Below are positions 26,086-34,595 of a DNA stretch of 57,710 nucleotides, piece after piece. The notes under the pieces are model-generated. The model searched no databases, was not told the origin of the DNA, and was given only the letters and a program-made list of their open reading frames with translations. The DNA is taken from NCBI GenBank assembly GCA_964606735.1, contig CAZSHI010000013.1:1-57710 (forward strand), in the 5' to 3' direction. Within the stretch, counting starts at the first letter, position 1. Each line of letters opens with the position of its first letter. This DNA comes from UBA5109 sp964606735. GTDB lineage: Bacteria; Pseudomonadota; Gammaproteobacteria; Pseudomonadales; Pseudohongiellaceae. Made by a program: the position numbers and the translations under genes.

Positions 26086-26970
26086 TTATTTTCTTTCTAA
26101 TTTTCTTTCCAGCGCCTGCAGCGTGTTCTGCATCAGGGACACAATGGTCATCGGACCCACGCCACCGGGCACCGGTGTAATAAAACTGCACTTGTCCTTG
26201 ACCGCATCAAAATCCACATCTCCTTTCAGGCTGAAGCCCTTGGGCTTACTAGCATCAGGAACCCGTGTGGTGCCGACATCAATGACCACAGCACCTTGCT
26301 TGACCATCTCTGCCTTGATGAATTCGGGCTTGCCGATGGCCACGATAAGGATGTCCGCGCTGGCACATATCTCCTGCATATTGGCCGTTCTGCTGTGTAC
26401 CAGTGTTACGGTACAGTTGCCTGGCTCGGTATTGCGCGACATCAGTACTGACATCGGTGTGCCGACAATATTACTCCGCCCTACCACCACGCAATGCTTG
26501 CCGGCTGTTTTGATCTTGTTGCGTTTGAGCAATTCCAGAATGCCATTCGGGGTTGCCGAGATATAGCTTGGCAAACCAAGCATCATGCGTCCGAGGTTTT
26601 CCGGGTGGAAACCATCGACATCCTTTTCAGGATCGATTGCCTCAGTGACTTTGTCTTCATCGATATGCGCCGGCAAGGGAACCTGTACGATAAAGCCGTC
26701 TATGTCATCGTTTTCATTCAGCTCCTTGACTGTCTGCAGGAGCTGAGCTTCCGTCGTGTTCTCCGGTAAGGTGATCAGGCTTGAATCAAACCCCAGTTCC
26801 TTGCAGGTCCTGACCTTGTTGTTGACATAGGTATGACTTGCCCCATCATCACCAACGATGACAGCTGCCAGATGCGGAGCCTTGCCGCCATTGGCTTTTA
26901 TGCTGGCAACTGCCGCAGCGATTTCAGTTTTTACCAGTTCGGAAGTCGCCCGGCCATCGAGTATCTGCAT
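26086..26970 (-). CDS. folD: Methylenetetrahydrofolate dehydrogenase/cyclohydrolase, Bacteroidetes-like
   Basis: Bifunctional enzyme of one-carbon metabolism that oxidises 5,10-methylene-THF and hydrolyses the methenyl product. Catalytic Tyr48 and Lys52 (TYVNNKVRTC), the FIVQVPLP and GFHPENLGRM motifs, GRSNIVGTPMSVLM and the PGGVGPMTIVSLM end are present; length 294. Several stretches (YISATPNGILELLKR, VVIDVGTTRVPDASKPKGF, KCSFITPVPGGVGP) resemble Bacteroidetes FolD as I remember it much more than the usual gammaproteobacterial enzyme, so it may be a transferred version. Function is not in doubt. It reads toward trpD with a 76-base gap. Confidence 0.97.
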   Translation of the reverse strand: MQILDGRATSELVKTEIAAAVASIKANGGKAPHLAAVIVGDDGASHTYVNNKVRTCKELGFDSSLITLPENTTEAQLLQTVKELNENDDIDGFIVQVPLPAHIDEDKVTEAIDPEKDVDGFHPENLGRMMLGLPSYISATPNGILELLKRNKIKTAGKHCVVVGRSNIVGTPMSVLMSRNTEPGNCTVTLVHSRTANMQEICASADILIVAIGKPEFIKAEMVKQGAVVIDVGTTRVPDASKPKGFSLKGDVDFDAVKDKCSFITPVPGGVGPMTIVSLMQNTLQALERKLERK

Positions 26971-27022
26971 TGCCCGTTCTCAATTTTAAAAAGACAGCAT
27001 TCTACCCGATGCGGGCAGGGGT

Positions 27023-28279
27023 TCACAGGAAAAAGCCCGGCGCAGTTGCGTTGATGATTTCCAGGATAGCGCCTCGGGTGGTGGTATCCAAATGGGGGTA
27101 ATCCTCCGGGTCCTCAACAGCCGTGAGAATACGCTGAAGATTATCGGTCAGATAGTCATGCAGCGCTTCCGGCAGTGCTGCGAAAGCATCAGAATAAATC
27201 AAGTAACTCAGAGGGTAGCTGAAGACTCGCTCTTGCAGATCAAGCTGTCGCAGACTGCGACCTTCGCTGTCTGACGGGCCCAGGCTTTGAAAATACTCGT
27301 CGAAACCGGAAGTCCCGCTGATCCTATCCCCCAAGGGCGCTTCATTGGCCATCAGCAGAGCATCCAGCAAAGGCCTGGCAAGTTCTTCCAGTGCCTCTCC
27401 GGCGATACTGCCCTGCTCCGCCAGCTCTTGTCGGTAGTTCCAGCTGACACGCGTCATCAGGTTCTGTACCTCAATCTGATGCTGCATGACCAGCAGCGCA
27501 ACAATATCACTGTAGGGACTCAGGTAAGGACCAGTGTCCAGCAGGCTATTCAGATCGGGAATATTGCCATAGCTGAGAAAATCGGCTTCACTGAAAGTTT
27601 CACCCGGGCGATACATGTAATTGCCCAGTGTCTGCTGGTTGCCATGCATGCCACTGACATACCAACCACCCCAACGCTGCTCCAGTGGTGTACTGTTTTC
27701 AGTAACCAGGCTGATTTCATGTGAAACGATGGCACCTGTCTCATCTGCCAGCACAGAGTTCATCATGAAGCGCGGAGTACCCCCGCCACTGTTGGTAAAA
27801 CTGTCATGACAGCGCAGACATACACTGGTCTGGCGCCTGATATCCAGCCTGCCGTCCCGCGCTTGTGCCAATTCGAAAAATACCGGCCCCAGCTCTGGAT
27901 CCATGGCGGCAAACTCCAGACCATTGGTCTGCGGCACATAACCGACGTAAATTTCATCATTAAAGTAGATCGCCCGGGGATTGTCCGGTGAGATAAAGCG
28001 ACGTTTTCGTGCCGTTTGGGAGAAAACCAGCAACTGTGAGGACACATCAATATTCAGAGCCTGCAGTGCAGCCGGCAGATAACCATAATCCGAATCATAG
28101 ATCAGGCTCAGTGCGCCACTTTCCAGCTGACCCAGAAACTCGGCCAGCTCACCGCTTGCATCAGCTGCATAATAATTCATGACCGGGAAGTCACGCTCAT
28201 AGGGCAACTGGGCAAGTCCGTAAGGAATTGACAGCCCCAATAAGCAGAGGCCGTGAAAATAGCTGCGCATTTTTTTCAT
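27023..28279 (-). CDS. Exported protein of unknown function with one CxxCH haem motif
   Basis: I do not recognise a characterised family. The N-terminus looks like a signal peptide (FHGLCLLGLSIPYGLAQ). A single c-type haem motif CLRCH follows at residues 154-158 from the chosen ATG, inside SVCLRCHDSFTNSGGGTPRFMM. The rest is a soluble domain with no further cysteine pair. A periplasmic monohaem cytochrome or redox/sensing role is possible but unproven; a distal Met or His ligand cannot be assigned. The start is uncertain: ATGs at 28270, 28279, 28288 and 28315 are in frame and none has a strong ribosome site. It is divergent from metG and lies 52 bases before folD. Confidence 0.7.
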   Translation of the reverse strand: MKKMRSYFHGLCLLGLSIPYGLAQLPYERDFPVMNYYAADASGELAEFLGQLESGALSLIYDSDYGYLPAALQALNIDVSSQLLVFSQTARKRRFISPDNPRAIYFNDEIYVGYVPQTNGLEFAAMDPELGPVFFELAQARDGRLDIRRQTSVCLRCHDSFTNSGGGTPRFMMNSVLADETGAIVSHEISLVTENSTPLEQRWGGWYVSGMHGNQQTLGNYMYRPGETFSEADFLSYGNIPDLNSLLDTGPYLSPYSDIVALLVMQHQIEVQNLMTRVSWNYRQELAEQGSIAGEALEELARPLLDALLMANEAPLGDRISGTSGFDEYFQSLGPSDSEGRSLRQLDLQERVFSYPLSYLIYSDAFAALPEALHDYLTDNLQRILTAVEDPEDYPHLDTTTRGAILEIINATAPGFFL

Positions 28280-28427
28280 TCTCGACATAAGCCCGAAGTA
28301 TACAAAATTTTGCATACAGCAGCAGCGTAGCGAGCGATATTTTCACTTAAGGTGTTGTTGTAAAACTGCTAGAATCGCGCCCCTCGCCTACAAACAATTT
28401 TTTATAACGAATACACGTTGCAGGTTA

Positions 28428-30479
28428 ATGTTGAGTAAACGAAGAATACTGGTCACCAATGCACTGCCTTACGCAAACGGTCCAATTCACCTGGGGCATT
28501 TGCTGGGTTATATTCAGGCTGATATCTGGGTTCGTTTTCAGCGCATGCAAGGACATGAGTGCTCCTATGTCTGTGCGGACGATGCGCACGGAACCAGCAT
28601 CATGCTCAGTGCAGAGGCAGCGGGTGTCACACCGGTGGAATTTATCGACCGGGTAAACCATGAACATCAGCGAGACTTTGCTGACTTCTACGTCGACTTT
28701 GATATTTACTACAGCACGCATTCACCGGAAAACCGAGAGCTATCGTCTTTCATCTATGAACGCTGCAAGTCCAACGGCTATATCAATGAACGCACGATCA
28801 CCCAGCTCTATGACCCTGAAAAAGGCATGTTTCTGGCTGACCGTTTTATTCTTGGCCAGTGCCCGAAATGTAAAGCGGAAAACCAGTATGGCGATAACTG
28901 TGAAGTCTGCAGCTCCACTTATAACGCCACCGATTTGATCAATCCGCGTTCGAGTATCTCTGGCGCCACACCGGTGCAAAAGGAGTCGACACATTTCTTT
29001 TTCAAACTGCCGGAATTCACCGATTTCCTGAAACAGTGGACGCGTAGCGGTACCCTGCCGGAACAGGTTGCCAACAAACTGGCTGAATGGCTTGACAGTG
29101 GTCTGCAGGAATGGGATATCAGCCGCGATGCCCCTTATTTCGGCTTTGAAATTCCCGGCGAAAAAGGAAAATATTTCTATGTCTGGCTGGATGCCCCCAT
29201 AGGCTACATGGCCAGTTTCAAAAAATTATGTGAAACCAGTGATGACCTGCTCTTTGACGATTTCTGGGCCGAAGGAGCCGATACGGAACTGTGGCATTTC
29301 ATCGGTAAAGATATCATTAACTTCCATGCCCTGTTCTGGCCGGCGATGTTAAAAACAGCTGAGTTCAGAACTCCGACCGGGATATCTGTGAATGGCTTTT
29401 TGACCGTAAATGGACAGAAGATGTCCAAATCCCGTGGCACCTTCATTATGGCGGAAACCTACAAGCGCTTTCTTGATCCTGAATATCTGCGGTATTACTT
29501 CGCCGCCAAACTCAGCAGCAATCCGGATGATCTTGATCTGAATCTCGAGGATTTTGTCCAGCGGGTAAACGCTGATCTCGTCGGCAAGGTTGTTAACATA
29601 GCCAGTCGTTGTGCCGGCTTCATCAACAAGGGATTTGCAGGCAAACTGGCACCCAGCCTCCAGCAAAACGAACTGCTTAGCGAAAGCCAGCAGGCAGCAA
29701 GTGAAATAGCAGCACTCTATGAACAACGTGAATTTGCCAAAGCCATTCGTCTGATCATGAGCCTGGCAGACCGGGCCAACCAGTACATTGCCGATAAGGC
29801 TCCCTGGGTACTGGCCAAGGAAAATCCGCAGTCCGAAGAAGTCCAGCAAATCTGTTCCGTCGGGCTTAACTTGTTTCGCCTGATCATGCTGTATCTGAAA
29901 CCGGTACTACCGCGACTGGCACAGGACAGTGAAAACTTTCTCAATATTCCGCCTCTGAATTGGCAGGATGCCGATAGCCTGCTCGAAGATCATGCCATAC
30001 AATCGTTTAAAGCACTGATGACCCGCATCGAGAGCAGCAAGGTGGATGCCATGGTGGATGCAAGCAAGGACAGTCTGTCAGCAAGGTCAGCTAGCGCGGA
30101 ACCGACAAGCAGTCCGCTGGCAAAAGAAGCTATAGCCAGCGAGATAGAATTTGCCGATTTTGCCAAAGTTGATCTTCGTATCGCCAGAATTGTACAGGCG
30201 GAGTATGTCGAAGGCGCCGACAAGCTACTGAAAATCACGCTGGACCTGGGCAAGAATGCGCAGGGAGAACCCGAGCTGCGCACCGTCTTTTCCGGCATCA
30301 AATCAGCCTACAAGCCGGAGCAACTTGATGGCCGCTATACCGTACTGGTTGCCAACCTGAAGCCGCGAAAAATGAAGTTTGGTCTTTCCGAAGGTATGAT
30401 TCTGGCTGCCGGTGAGGGAGAGGATATCTATTTGCTAGAACCCCATGCCGGTGCCCAGGCCGGCATGCGCATCACCTGA
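28428..30479 (+). CDS. metG: Methionyl-tRNA synthetase
   Basis: Class I synthetase charging tRNA-Met. HLGH at 21-24 is the HIGH motif, KMSKS is at 331-335, and the zinc knuckle CPKCKAENQYGDNCEVC follows the FLADRFILGQ segment. The C-terminal EMAP-type tRNA-binding domain (IEFADFAKVDLRIARIVQAE to the end) makes this the long dimeric form, 683 residues. An AGG lies just before the ATG. In Pseudomonas metG sits close to the rsx/rnf operon and nth. Here the same order is kept, but six other genes have come between. Confidence 0.98.
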   Translation: MLSKRRILVTNALPYANGPIHLGHLLGYIQADIWVRFQRMQGHECSYVCADDAHGTSIMLSAEAAGVTPVEFIDRVNHEHQRDFADFYVDFDIYYSTHSPENRELSSFIYERCKSNGYINERTITQLYDPEKGMFLADRFILGQCPKCKAENQYGDNCEVCSSTYNATDLINPRSSISGATPVQKESTHFFFKLPEFTDFLKQWTRSGTLPEQVANKLAEWLDSGLQEWDISRDAPYFGFEIPGEKGKYFYVWLDAPIGYMASFKKLCETSDDLLFDDFWAEGADTELWHFIGKDIINFHALFWPAMLKTAEFRTPTGISVNGFLTVNGQKMSKSRGTFIMAETYKRFLDPEYLRYYFAAKLSSNPDDLDLNLEDFVQRVNADLVGKVVNIASRCAGFINKGFAGKLAPSLQQNELLSESQQAASEIAALYEQREFAKAIRLIMSLADRANQYIADKAPWVLAKENPQSEEVQQICSVGLNLFRLIMLYLKPVLPRLAQDSENFLNIPPLNWQDADSLLEDHAIQSFKALMTRIESSKVDAMVDASKDSLSARSASAEPTSSPLAKEAIASEIEFADFAKVDLRIARIVQAEYVEGADKLLKITLDLGKNAQGEPELRTVFSGIKSAYKPEQLDGRYTVLVANLKPRKMKFGLSEGMILAAGEGEDIYLLEPHAGAQAGMRIT

Positions 30480-30538
30480 TCAAGCTGCCGAATTACGCAG
30501 CTGAGTTTCCCCGCTGAAGTTCAGGTAGACTAGCGCTG

Positions 30539-31393
30539 ATGACAGCTCAGCACACCAATCGGACCCGCCGTTTCTACAACAGCAACACCACTTTGTTCCT
30601 GCGCTTCGGTCACTCCTCACAGGGCAGTATCCATCGTGCCGTCTGGGCTGATAGTGTCAAGACACGGCAGGCGGCCCTGCACCATGTTGATGATTTGCTT
30701 TGCCAGCAAATAATGAGCTGCTCACAAGCAGATGAGCCACAGGTGCTGGATCTGGGCTGTGGTGTAGGAGCCAGCCTCAGTTATATGGCTCAACGGCTGC
30801 CTATCAGGGGCACAGGCATCACCATCAGTGAGCACCAGCAGGCACTGGCCCTAAAGCGCTTCCGGGCACAAGAGCAGCAGCAAAGGCTGTCTTGTATACA
30901 GACTGATTTTTGTCAGTTACCGGATGACCTGGAACAGGCAGACCTGGTGTTTGCCATTGAGTCCTTTGTACATGCTGCTGATGCTGAAGCTTTTTTTCGT
31001 GAGGCGGCACGGCACATGAAACCCGGCGCGCGACTGGTGATCTGTGATGATTTTCTGAACCCCACTCAAGCTGAACGGGATGCACAAAGCCATGCATGGT
31101 TGGAGCGTTTCCGCCAGGGCTGGTTAATCGGCAGCCTGTTAAGCCCGCAGGATGCGGATGCTATAGCAAAAGAGCATCAGCTGCGACTACTGGAACAACT
31201 CGATTTAAGTCCTTTTCTGGAACTTGGCAGACCACGTGACAGAAGCATTGCCATCATACTCAAAATACTTGGTAAACTGGCCCTGCTCAGCAACTACGGC
31301 AAAATGTTATCCGGCGGCAATGCCCTGCAAACCTGCTTGCAGAATGAGTGGTTAAAATATTGTTTTCTGGTATGGGAAAAAACTGATGGCTAA
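30539..31393 (+). CDS. Class I SAM-dependent methyltransferase
   Basis: Cytosolic methyltransferase with a Rossmann core. Motif I is VLDLGCGVGASLSYMA near residue 64, followed by the post-I acidic region and the LVFAIESFVHAADAEAFFREAARHMKPGARLVICDDF block typical of UbiE- or tocopherol-methyltransferase-like enzymes. The N-terminal FYNSNTTLFLRFG motif suggests a small-molecule or lipid substrate, which I cannot name. Length 284 residues. It overlaps the sixA gene by eight bases, so the two are coupled, but no shared pathway is evident. Confidence 0.85.
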   Translation: MTAQHTNRTRRFYNSNTTLFLRFGHSSQGSIHRAVWADSVKTRQAALHHVDDLLCQQIMSCSQADEPQVLDLGCGVGASLSYMAQRLPIRGTGITISEHQQALALKRFRAQEQQQRLSCIQTDFCQLPDDLEQADLVFAIESFVHAADAEAFFREAARHMKPGARLVICDDFLNPTQAERDAQSHAWLERFRQGWLIGSLLSPQDADAIAKEHQLRLLEQLDLSPFLELGRPRDRSIAIILKILGKLALLSNYGKMLSGGNALQTCLQNEWLKYCFLVWEKTDG

Positions 31394-31898
31394 GGAATTA
31401 TATTTGCTCCGACATGCCAAATCCGATTGGTCGCTTCCCTGTTCTGACTATGACAGACCTCTGAACACCCGAGGTAAACGCCAGAGCCTGCTGATTGGAC
31501 AGTGGATGCAGGACCGACAGATCATTCCGCAGTGCATTATCAGCTCTCCGGCGGCGCGCGCCCGTGAAACCACCCTGAGCATCTGCGAGATGATTCATTT
31601 CAATGTGATAGATGTGTACTGGGAAGAAAATCTGTATCACGCCAATCACCATGTCATGCTGGCCGAATCAAAAACCTTTTTAAGCCGGTATGACAAAGTT
31701 CTGCTGGTTGCCCATAATCCGGGTATGGACGATTTTCTCGAATTTCTCTGCCCCGAAGAGGAGCTGGCTTACACTGCCGAAGGTAAGTTGATGACAACGG
31801 CCAGTCTGGCCTGTATCAGGCTGCACGATGACACCGGCAACATCCAGTTGCACTCAGGGCAATTGCAGACACTGATTCGTCCCGGCGAACTGGAATAA
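31386..31898 (+). CDS. sixA: Phosphohistidine phosphatase SixA
   Basis: Histidine-phosphatase superfamily enzyme. The RHAKSDW motif at residues 9-15 contains the phosphorylated histidine. RPLNTRGKRQS and the second catalytic histidine in VAHNPGMDDFLEFL are in place. Known SixA removes phosphate from histidines of phosphorelay or nitrogen-PTS proteins. Length 170 residues fits. It overlaps the preceding methyltransferase gene by eight bases and is followed after 24 bases by a small zinc-ribbon gene. Confidence 0.92.
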   Translation: MAKELYLLRHAKSDWSLPCSDYDRPLNTRGKRQSLLIGQWMQDRQIIPQCIISSPAARARETTLSICEMIHFNVIDVYWEENLYHANHHVMLAESKTFLSRYDKVLLVAHNPGMDDFLEFLCPEEELAYTAEGKLMTTASLACIRLHDDTGNIQLHSGQLQTLIRPGELE

Positions 31899-31922
31899 AC
31901 AGGCCTCGGAGGCAACACAGTT

Positions 31923-32252
31923 ATGGCAATTCTCAATCTGGGCGGCATGACAGACAAGGCCAGTGAAAAAGCCGAGAAAACAGCCAGGGAACTGGATACA
32001 GCGACCATCCGAATTAATCAGCTTGAAATTCAGTTCAGGGAAATGAAGCTCAACAATCAGGCACTGTGGGAGTTACTTAAGGACAGTGCCGATCTTTCGG
32101 ATACTGCCCTGCAGGAAAAAGTGGATGCTATCAAAGCCTCCATTTCAGCCCGCTCCAATCTAACGCTCAGCTGCAGCGCATGTAACAGAACCGTCCCCGC
32201 CGACAAGCCCAACTGTTACTACTGTGGTGCCGCACTGGAACACGAAAACTGA
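31923..32252 (+). CDS. Small coiled-coil protein with C-terminal zinc ribbon
   Basis: A 109-residue protein of unknown function. The first two thirds are charged and heptad-like (TARELDTATIRINQLEIQFREMKLNNQALWELL), suggesting a coiled coil. The end holds two paired cysteines, CSACNRTVPADKPNCYYC, a treble-clef or rubredoxin-like zinc ribbon. GAGGC-like bases (CGGAGGCAA) precede the ATG. The next gene, after 15 bases, encodes another zinc-ribbon protein, so the two may work together. Confidence 0.75.
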   Translation: MAILNLGGMTDKASEKAEKTARELDTATIRINQLEIQFREMKLNNQALWELLKDSADLSDTALQEKVDAIKASISARSNLTLSCSACNRTVPADKPNCYYCGAALEHEN

Positions 32253-32267
32253 TCACCCTCGCTTTTA

Positions 32268-32585
32268 ATGCGCCTTGTTTATAAACATGAAAACCGAGCT
32301 GTGGTGTATTCCGTCAAGAATATACTCGCCATCAACAACATTGACTGTCTGGTGAAAAATGATTTTGGCAATACCATGGGAGCTGAATTTGGCATTGCCA
32401 ATACTCTATTGGAACTCTGGGTAATGGATGATGCTGACTATGAAGAGGCAAGACTTCTCATTCAGAACCAGGAGCAAGCATCAGAAACAGCTGAGGACTG
32501 GAATTGCCCGGCTTGTGGGGAAACAAACGCTGGCAATTTCGCACGCTGCTGGAACTGCCAACACAGTGATGAAGGCCCCGCATGA
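32268..32585 (+). CDS. DUF2007 protein with C-terminal zinc ribbon
   Basis: A 105-residue protein. Residues 1-70 match the DUF2007 fold, a small ACT/GlnB-like domain often annotated as putative signal transducer (MRLVYKHENRAVVYSVKNIL, then MGAEFGI and LWVMDDADYEEARLLI). The C-terminus carries CPACGETNAGNFARCWNCQ, two CxxC knuckles separated by 11 residues, similar to a RanBP2-type finger. The molecular role is unknown. It follows the coiled-coil zinc-ribbon gene by 15 bases, presumably in one transcript. Confidence 0.85.
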   Translation: MRLVYKHENRAVVYSVKNILAINNIDCLVKNDFGNTMGAEFGIANTLLELWVMDDADYEEARLLIQNQEQASETAEDWNCPACGETNAGNFARCWNCQHSDEGPA

Positions 32586-32652
32586 ATTATCACGCCCATT
32601 GATACACCCTTAGGCAGATACGCTGTTGCAGTTGAAGCAGATCAGCTGTTTT

Positions 32653-33441
32653 CTACTCCCCACTTGCGACCTGCATGGATCGCAGGCATTCAATCTCACA
32701 GGGAGCGAAACCCTGCATGGGGATGCCTGTAAACAGGCTAAGGCTCTGCTCCTGCGACCTGGCTGACTGCCTGAGCGCCAGCGCCAACTGAAACTGCTGT
32801 TTGAAACAGTATTGCCAGAACTGCCAGTGTTCCGGATCATCCTCGCGTTCCTCGGAAAAGCTGAGCTGTATCTGTGCATCACTGAAGGCAAAGCTGAAAT
32901 CTTTCAAGGGTATGGCCAGACCCATGCCACAAGCTTTTATATAGGCTTCCTTCAATGTCCATAAATCAAAAAAACGTTGGTTGAGCTCACCAGTTTCCAG
33001 TGCTTGCAGATCTTCAATCTCCTGCTGCGAAAAATAACGCTGTGCCAGTTTCAGGATATCCACCTTACGGGTCAGGTATTCCACATCCACTCCGATATCA
33101 CCTCGCCGAGTCAAGGCCAGCACACTGAGCTGATTGGTGTGCGAAAGATTGAATGCCAGTGAATCGGGCAACGGGGACATGGCTAGTCTTGGTTTGCCAT
33201 AGGCATTTTTGGCAAACACTAGCTTTTGCGGAGCAAGCCCGAGCGAATCCGCCAACACGCAACGTAGCAAGGCCCGACTTACCAGAAACTGCTTTTTATG
33301 CTGTGGAAACAACAAACGTTCGTATCGTTGCTGCTCATCCTTGCTCAACAGGCTTTGATAGTTCGCCAGTATCTCAGGATCCATAACGGACTGATCCTCA
33401 ACCAGCCAAAGCTGTATTTCATTCGCTTGAAGAACTGACAT
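32653..33441 (-). CDS. 4'-phosphopantetheinyl transferase, Sfp family
   Basis: Transfers the phosphopantetheine arm of CoA to a carrier-protein serine. The core motifs are present: FNLSHTNQLSVLALT, the magnesium site GVDVEYL, and the FDLWTLKEAYIKACGMGL helix (WxxKEA type). At 262 residues it is of the Sfp/long type rather than AcpS, so it may serve non-ribosomal peptide/polyketide carriers or replace AcpS. No carrier or synthase gene is in the window. Divergent from gloA. Confidence 0.93.
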   Translation of the reverse strand: MSVLQANEIQLWLVEDQSVMDPEILANYQSLLSKDEQQRYERLLFPQHKKQFLVSRALLRCVLADSLGLAPQKLVFAKNAYGKPRLAMSPLPDSLAFNLSHTNQLSVLALTRRGDIGVDVEYLTRKVDILKLAQRYFSQQEIEDLQALETGELNQRFFDLWTLKEAYIKACGMGLAIPLKDFSFAFSDAQIQLSFSEEREDDPEHWQFWQYCFKQQFQLALALRQSARSQEQSLSLFTGIPMQGFAPCEIECLRSMQVASGE

Positions 33442-33514
33442 GGTTAAAGTCTCTCATTATTGGCATAATTCCGCCACGCACTCGATCACACTATTAGCGC
33501 CAGAAGAGGTTTAC

Positions 33515-33898
33515 ATGAGAATTTTGCACACCATGTTGCGGGTTGGGGATCTGGAAAAGTCCCTTGATTTTTACACCAATGTCTTTGGCATGAAATTGCT
33601 GCGCAAGAAAGAATTTCCGGAAGGCAAATTTACCCTGGCTTTTGTCGGTTACGGTGACGAAAGTGAAAACACGGTCATCGAGCTCACCCATAACTGGGAT
33701 ACAGATGCCTATGAACTGGGTAATGCTTACGGTCATATCGCCATAGCTGTGGATGACGCCTACAAGGCCTGTGAGGAAATTAGCGCCAAGGGCGGGGATG
33801 TTGTCCGACCAGCAGGACCTATGAAGCATAGTACGACTGTTATTGCATTCGTTAAAGACCCGGACGGGTACATGATTGAATTGATCGAGGGTAAATAA
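33515..33898 (+). CDS. gloA: Lactoylglutathione lyase (glyoxalase I)
   Basis: Metal-dependent isomerase converting the hemithioacetal of methylglyoxal and glutathione to lactoylglutathione. Residues typical of GloA are seen: MRILHTMLRVGDLEKSLDFY with metal ligand His5, ELTHNW with Glu, AYGHIAIAV with His, and MIELIEGK with Glu near the end. Length 127 residues. I use the ATG at 33515 because the AGAGG ribosome site lies 9 bases before it and homologues start here; an in-frame start at 33440 would add 25 unrelated residues. Confidence 0.96.
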   Translation: MRILHTMLRVGDLEKSLDFYTNVFGMKLLRKKEFPEGKFTLAFVGYGDESENTVIELTHNWDTDAYELGNAYGHIAIAVDDAYKACEEISAKGGDVVRPAGPMKHSTTVIAFVKDPDGYMIELIEGK

Positions 33899-34013
33899 GG
33901 AAAGGCTGTCCATGCCATGAGGATCCAGAGGCAAATGCTTGCCTGCGCAGAGCAAAACGACACGAGGCAGTCACATCTGCGACTCGAACTGAACTTGCAT
34001 AAGCGGCGCTGAC

Positions 34014-34595
34014 ATGAGCGAGCTCATTCTGCTTTTGATCGGCGCCATCCTGGTGAACAATTTCGTTCTGGTCCAGTTTCTGGGCTTGTGTCCCTTCATG
34101 GGGACGTCCCGTAAAATTGAAACAGCCATTGGTATGGCGGCCGCAAGCACCTTTGTGCTCACACTGTCGGCCATGCTGTCCTACCTTGTCTATCATTACC
34201 TGCTGATTCCGCTGGGCCTGCCCTGGCTGCGGACCATTGCCTTTATCGTACTGATCGCCGCCATCGTTAACCTGACTGAAATCATCATGTCAGCCACTTC
34301 ACCTCTGCTGCACAGGGTGCTTGGCATATTCCTGCCGCTGATCACCAGCAACTGTGCCGTGCTTGGTGTTGCTCTGCTGAACATCAACAGCGCCCACAGT
34401 TTTATTGAGGCTGCTGTATTCGGTTTTGGCGCGGCACTGGGTTTCTCATTGGTACTGGTGCTGTTCGCTGCTCTCAGGGAAAGACTGGATCATGCCGATG
34501 TCCCTGAACCCTTCCGCGGCCCGGCCATCGCCATGATAAGTGCTGGCCTGATCTCGCTTGCCTTTATGGGCTTTACCGGTCTGGTTCAGGTATGA
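34014..34595 (+). CDS. rsxA: Rsx/Rnf electron transport complex subunit A
   Basis: Integral membrane subunit with six predicted helices; pairs with RsxE in the core of the complex. The conserved start SELILLLIGAILVNNFVLVQFLGLCPFMG contains the half-motif LGLCPF, whose cysteine is thought to bind the membrane iron-sulfur cluster, and the second half ITSNCAVLGVAL is also intact. Length 193 residues matches E. coli RsxA. First gene of the rsxA-B/C'-D-G-E operon; four-base overlap (ATGA) with the next gene. The 115-base gap before it holds no gene. Confidence 0.97.
   Translation: MSELILLLIGAILVNNFVLVQFLGLCPFMGTSRKIETAIGMAAASTFVLTLSAMLSYLVYHYLLIPLGLPWLRTIAFIVLIAAIVNLTEIIMSATSPLLHRVLGIFLPLITSNCAVLGVALLNINSAHSFIEAAVFGFGAALGFSLVLVLFAALRERLDHADVPEPFRGPAIAMISAGLISLAFMGFTGLVQV

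Noticed and set aside
30483..30502. AGCTGC/GCAGCT hairpin after metG
   Set aside because: Six pairs with no T run; the next gene starts within 40 bases, so a terminator is not supported.
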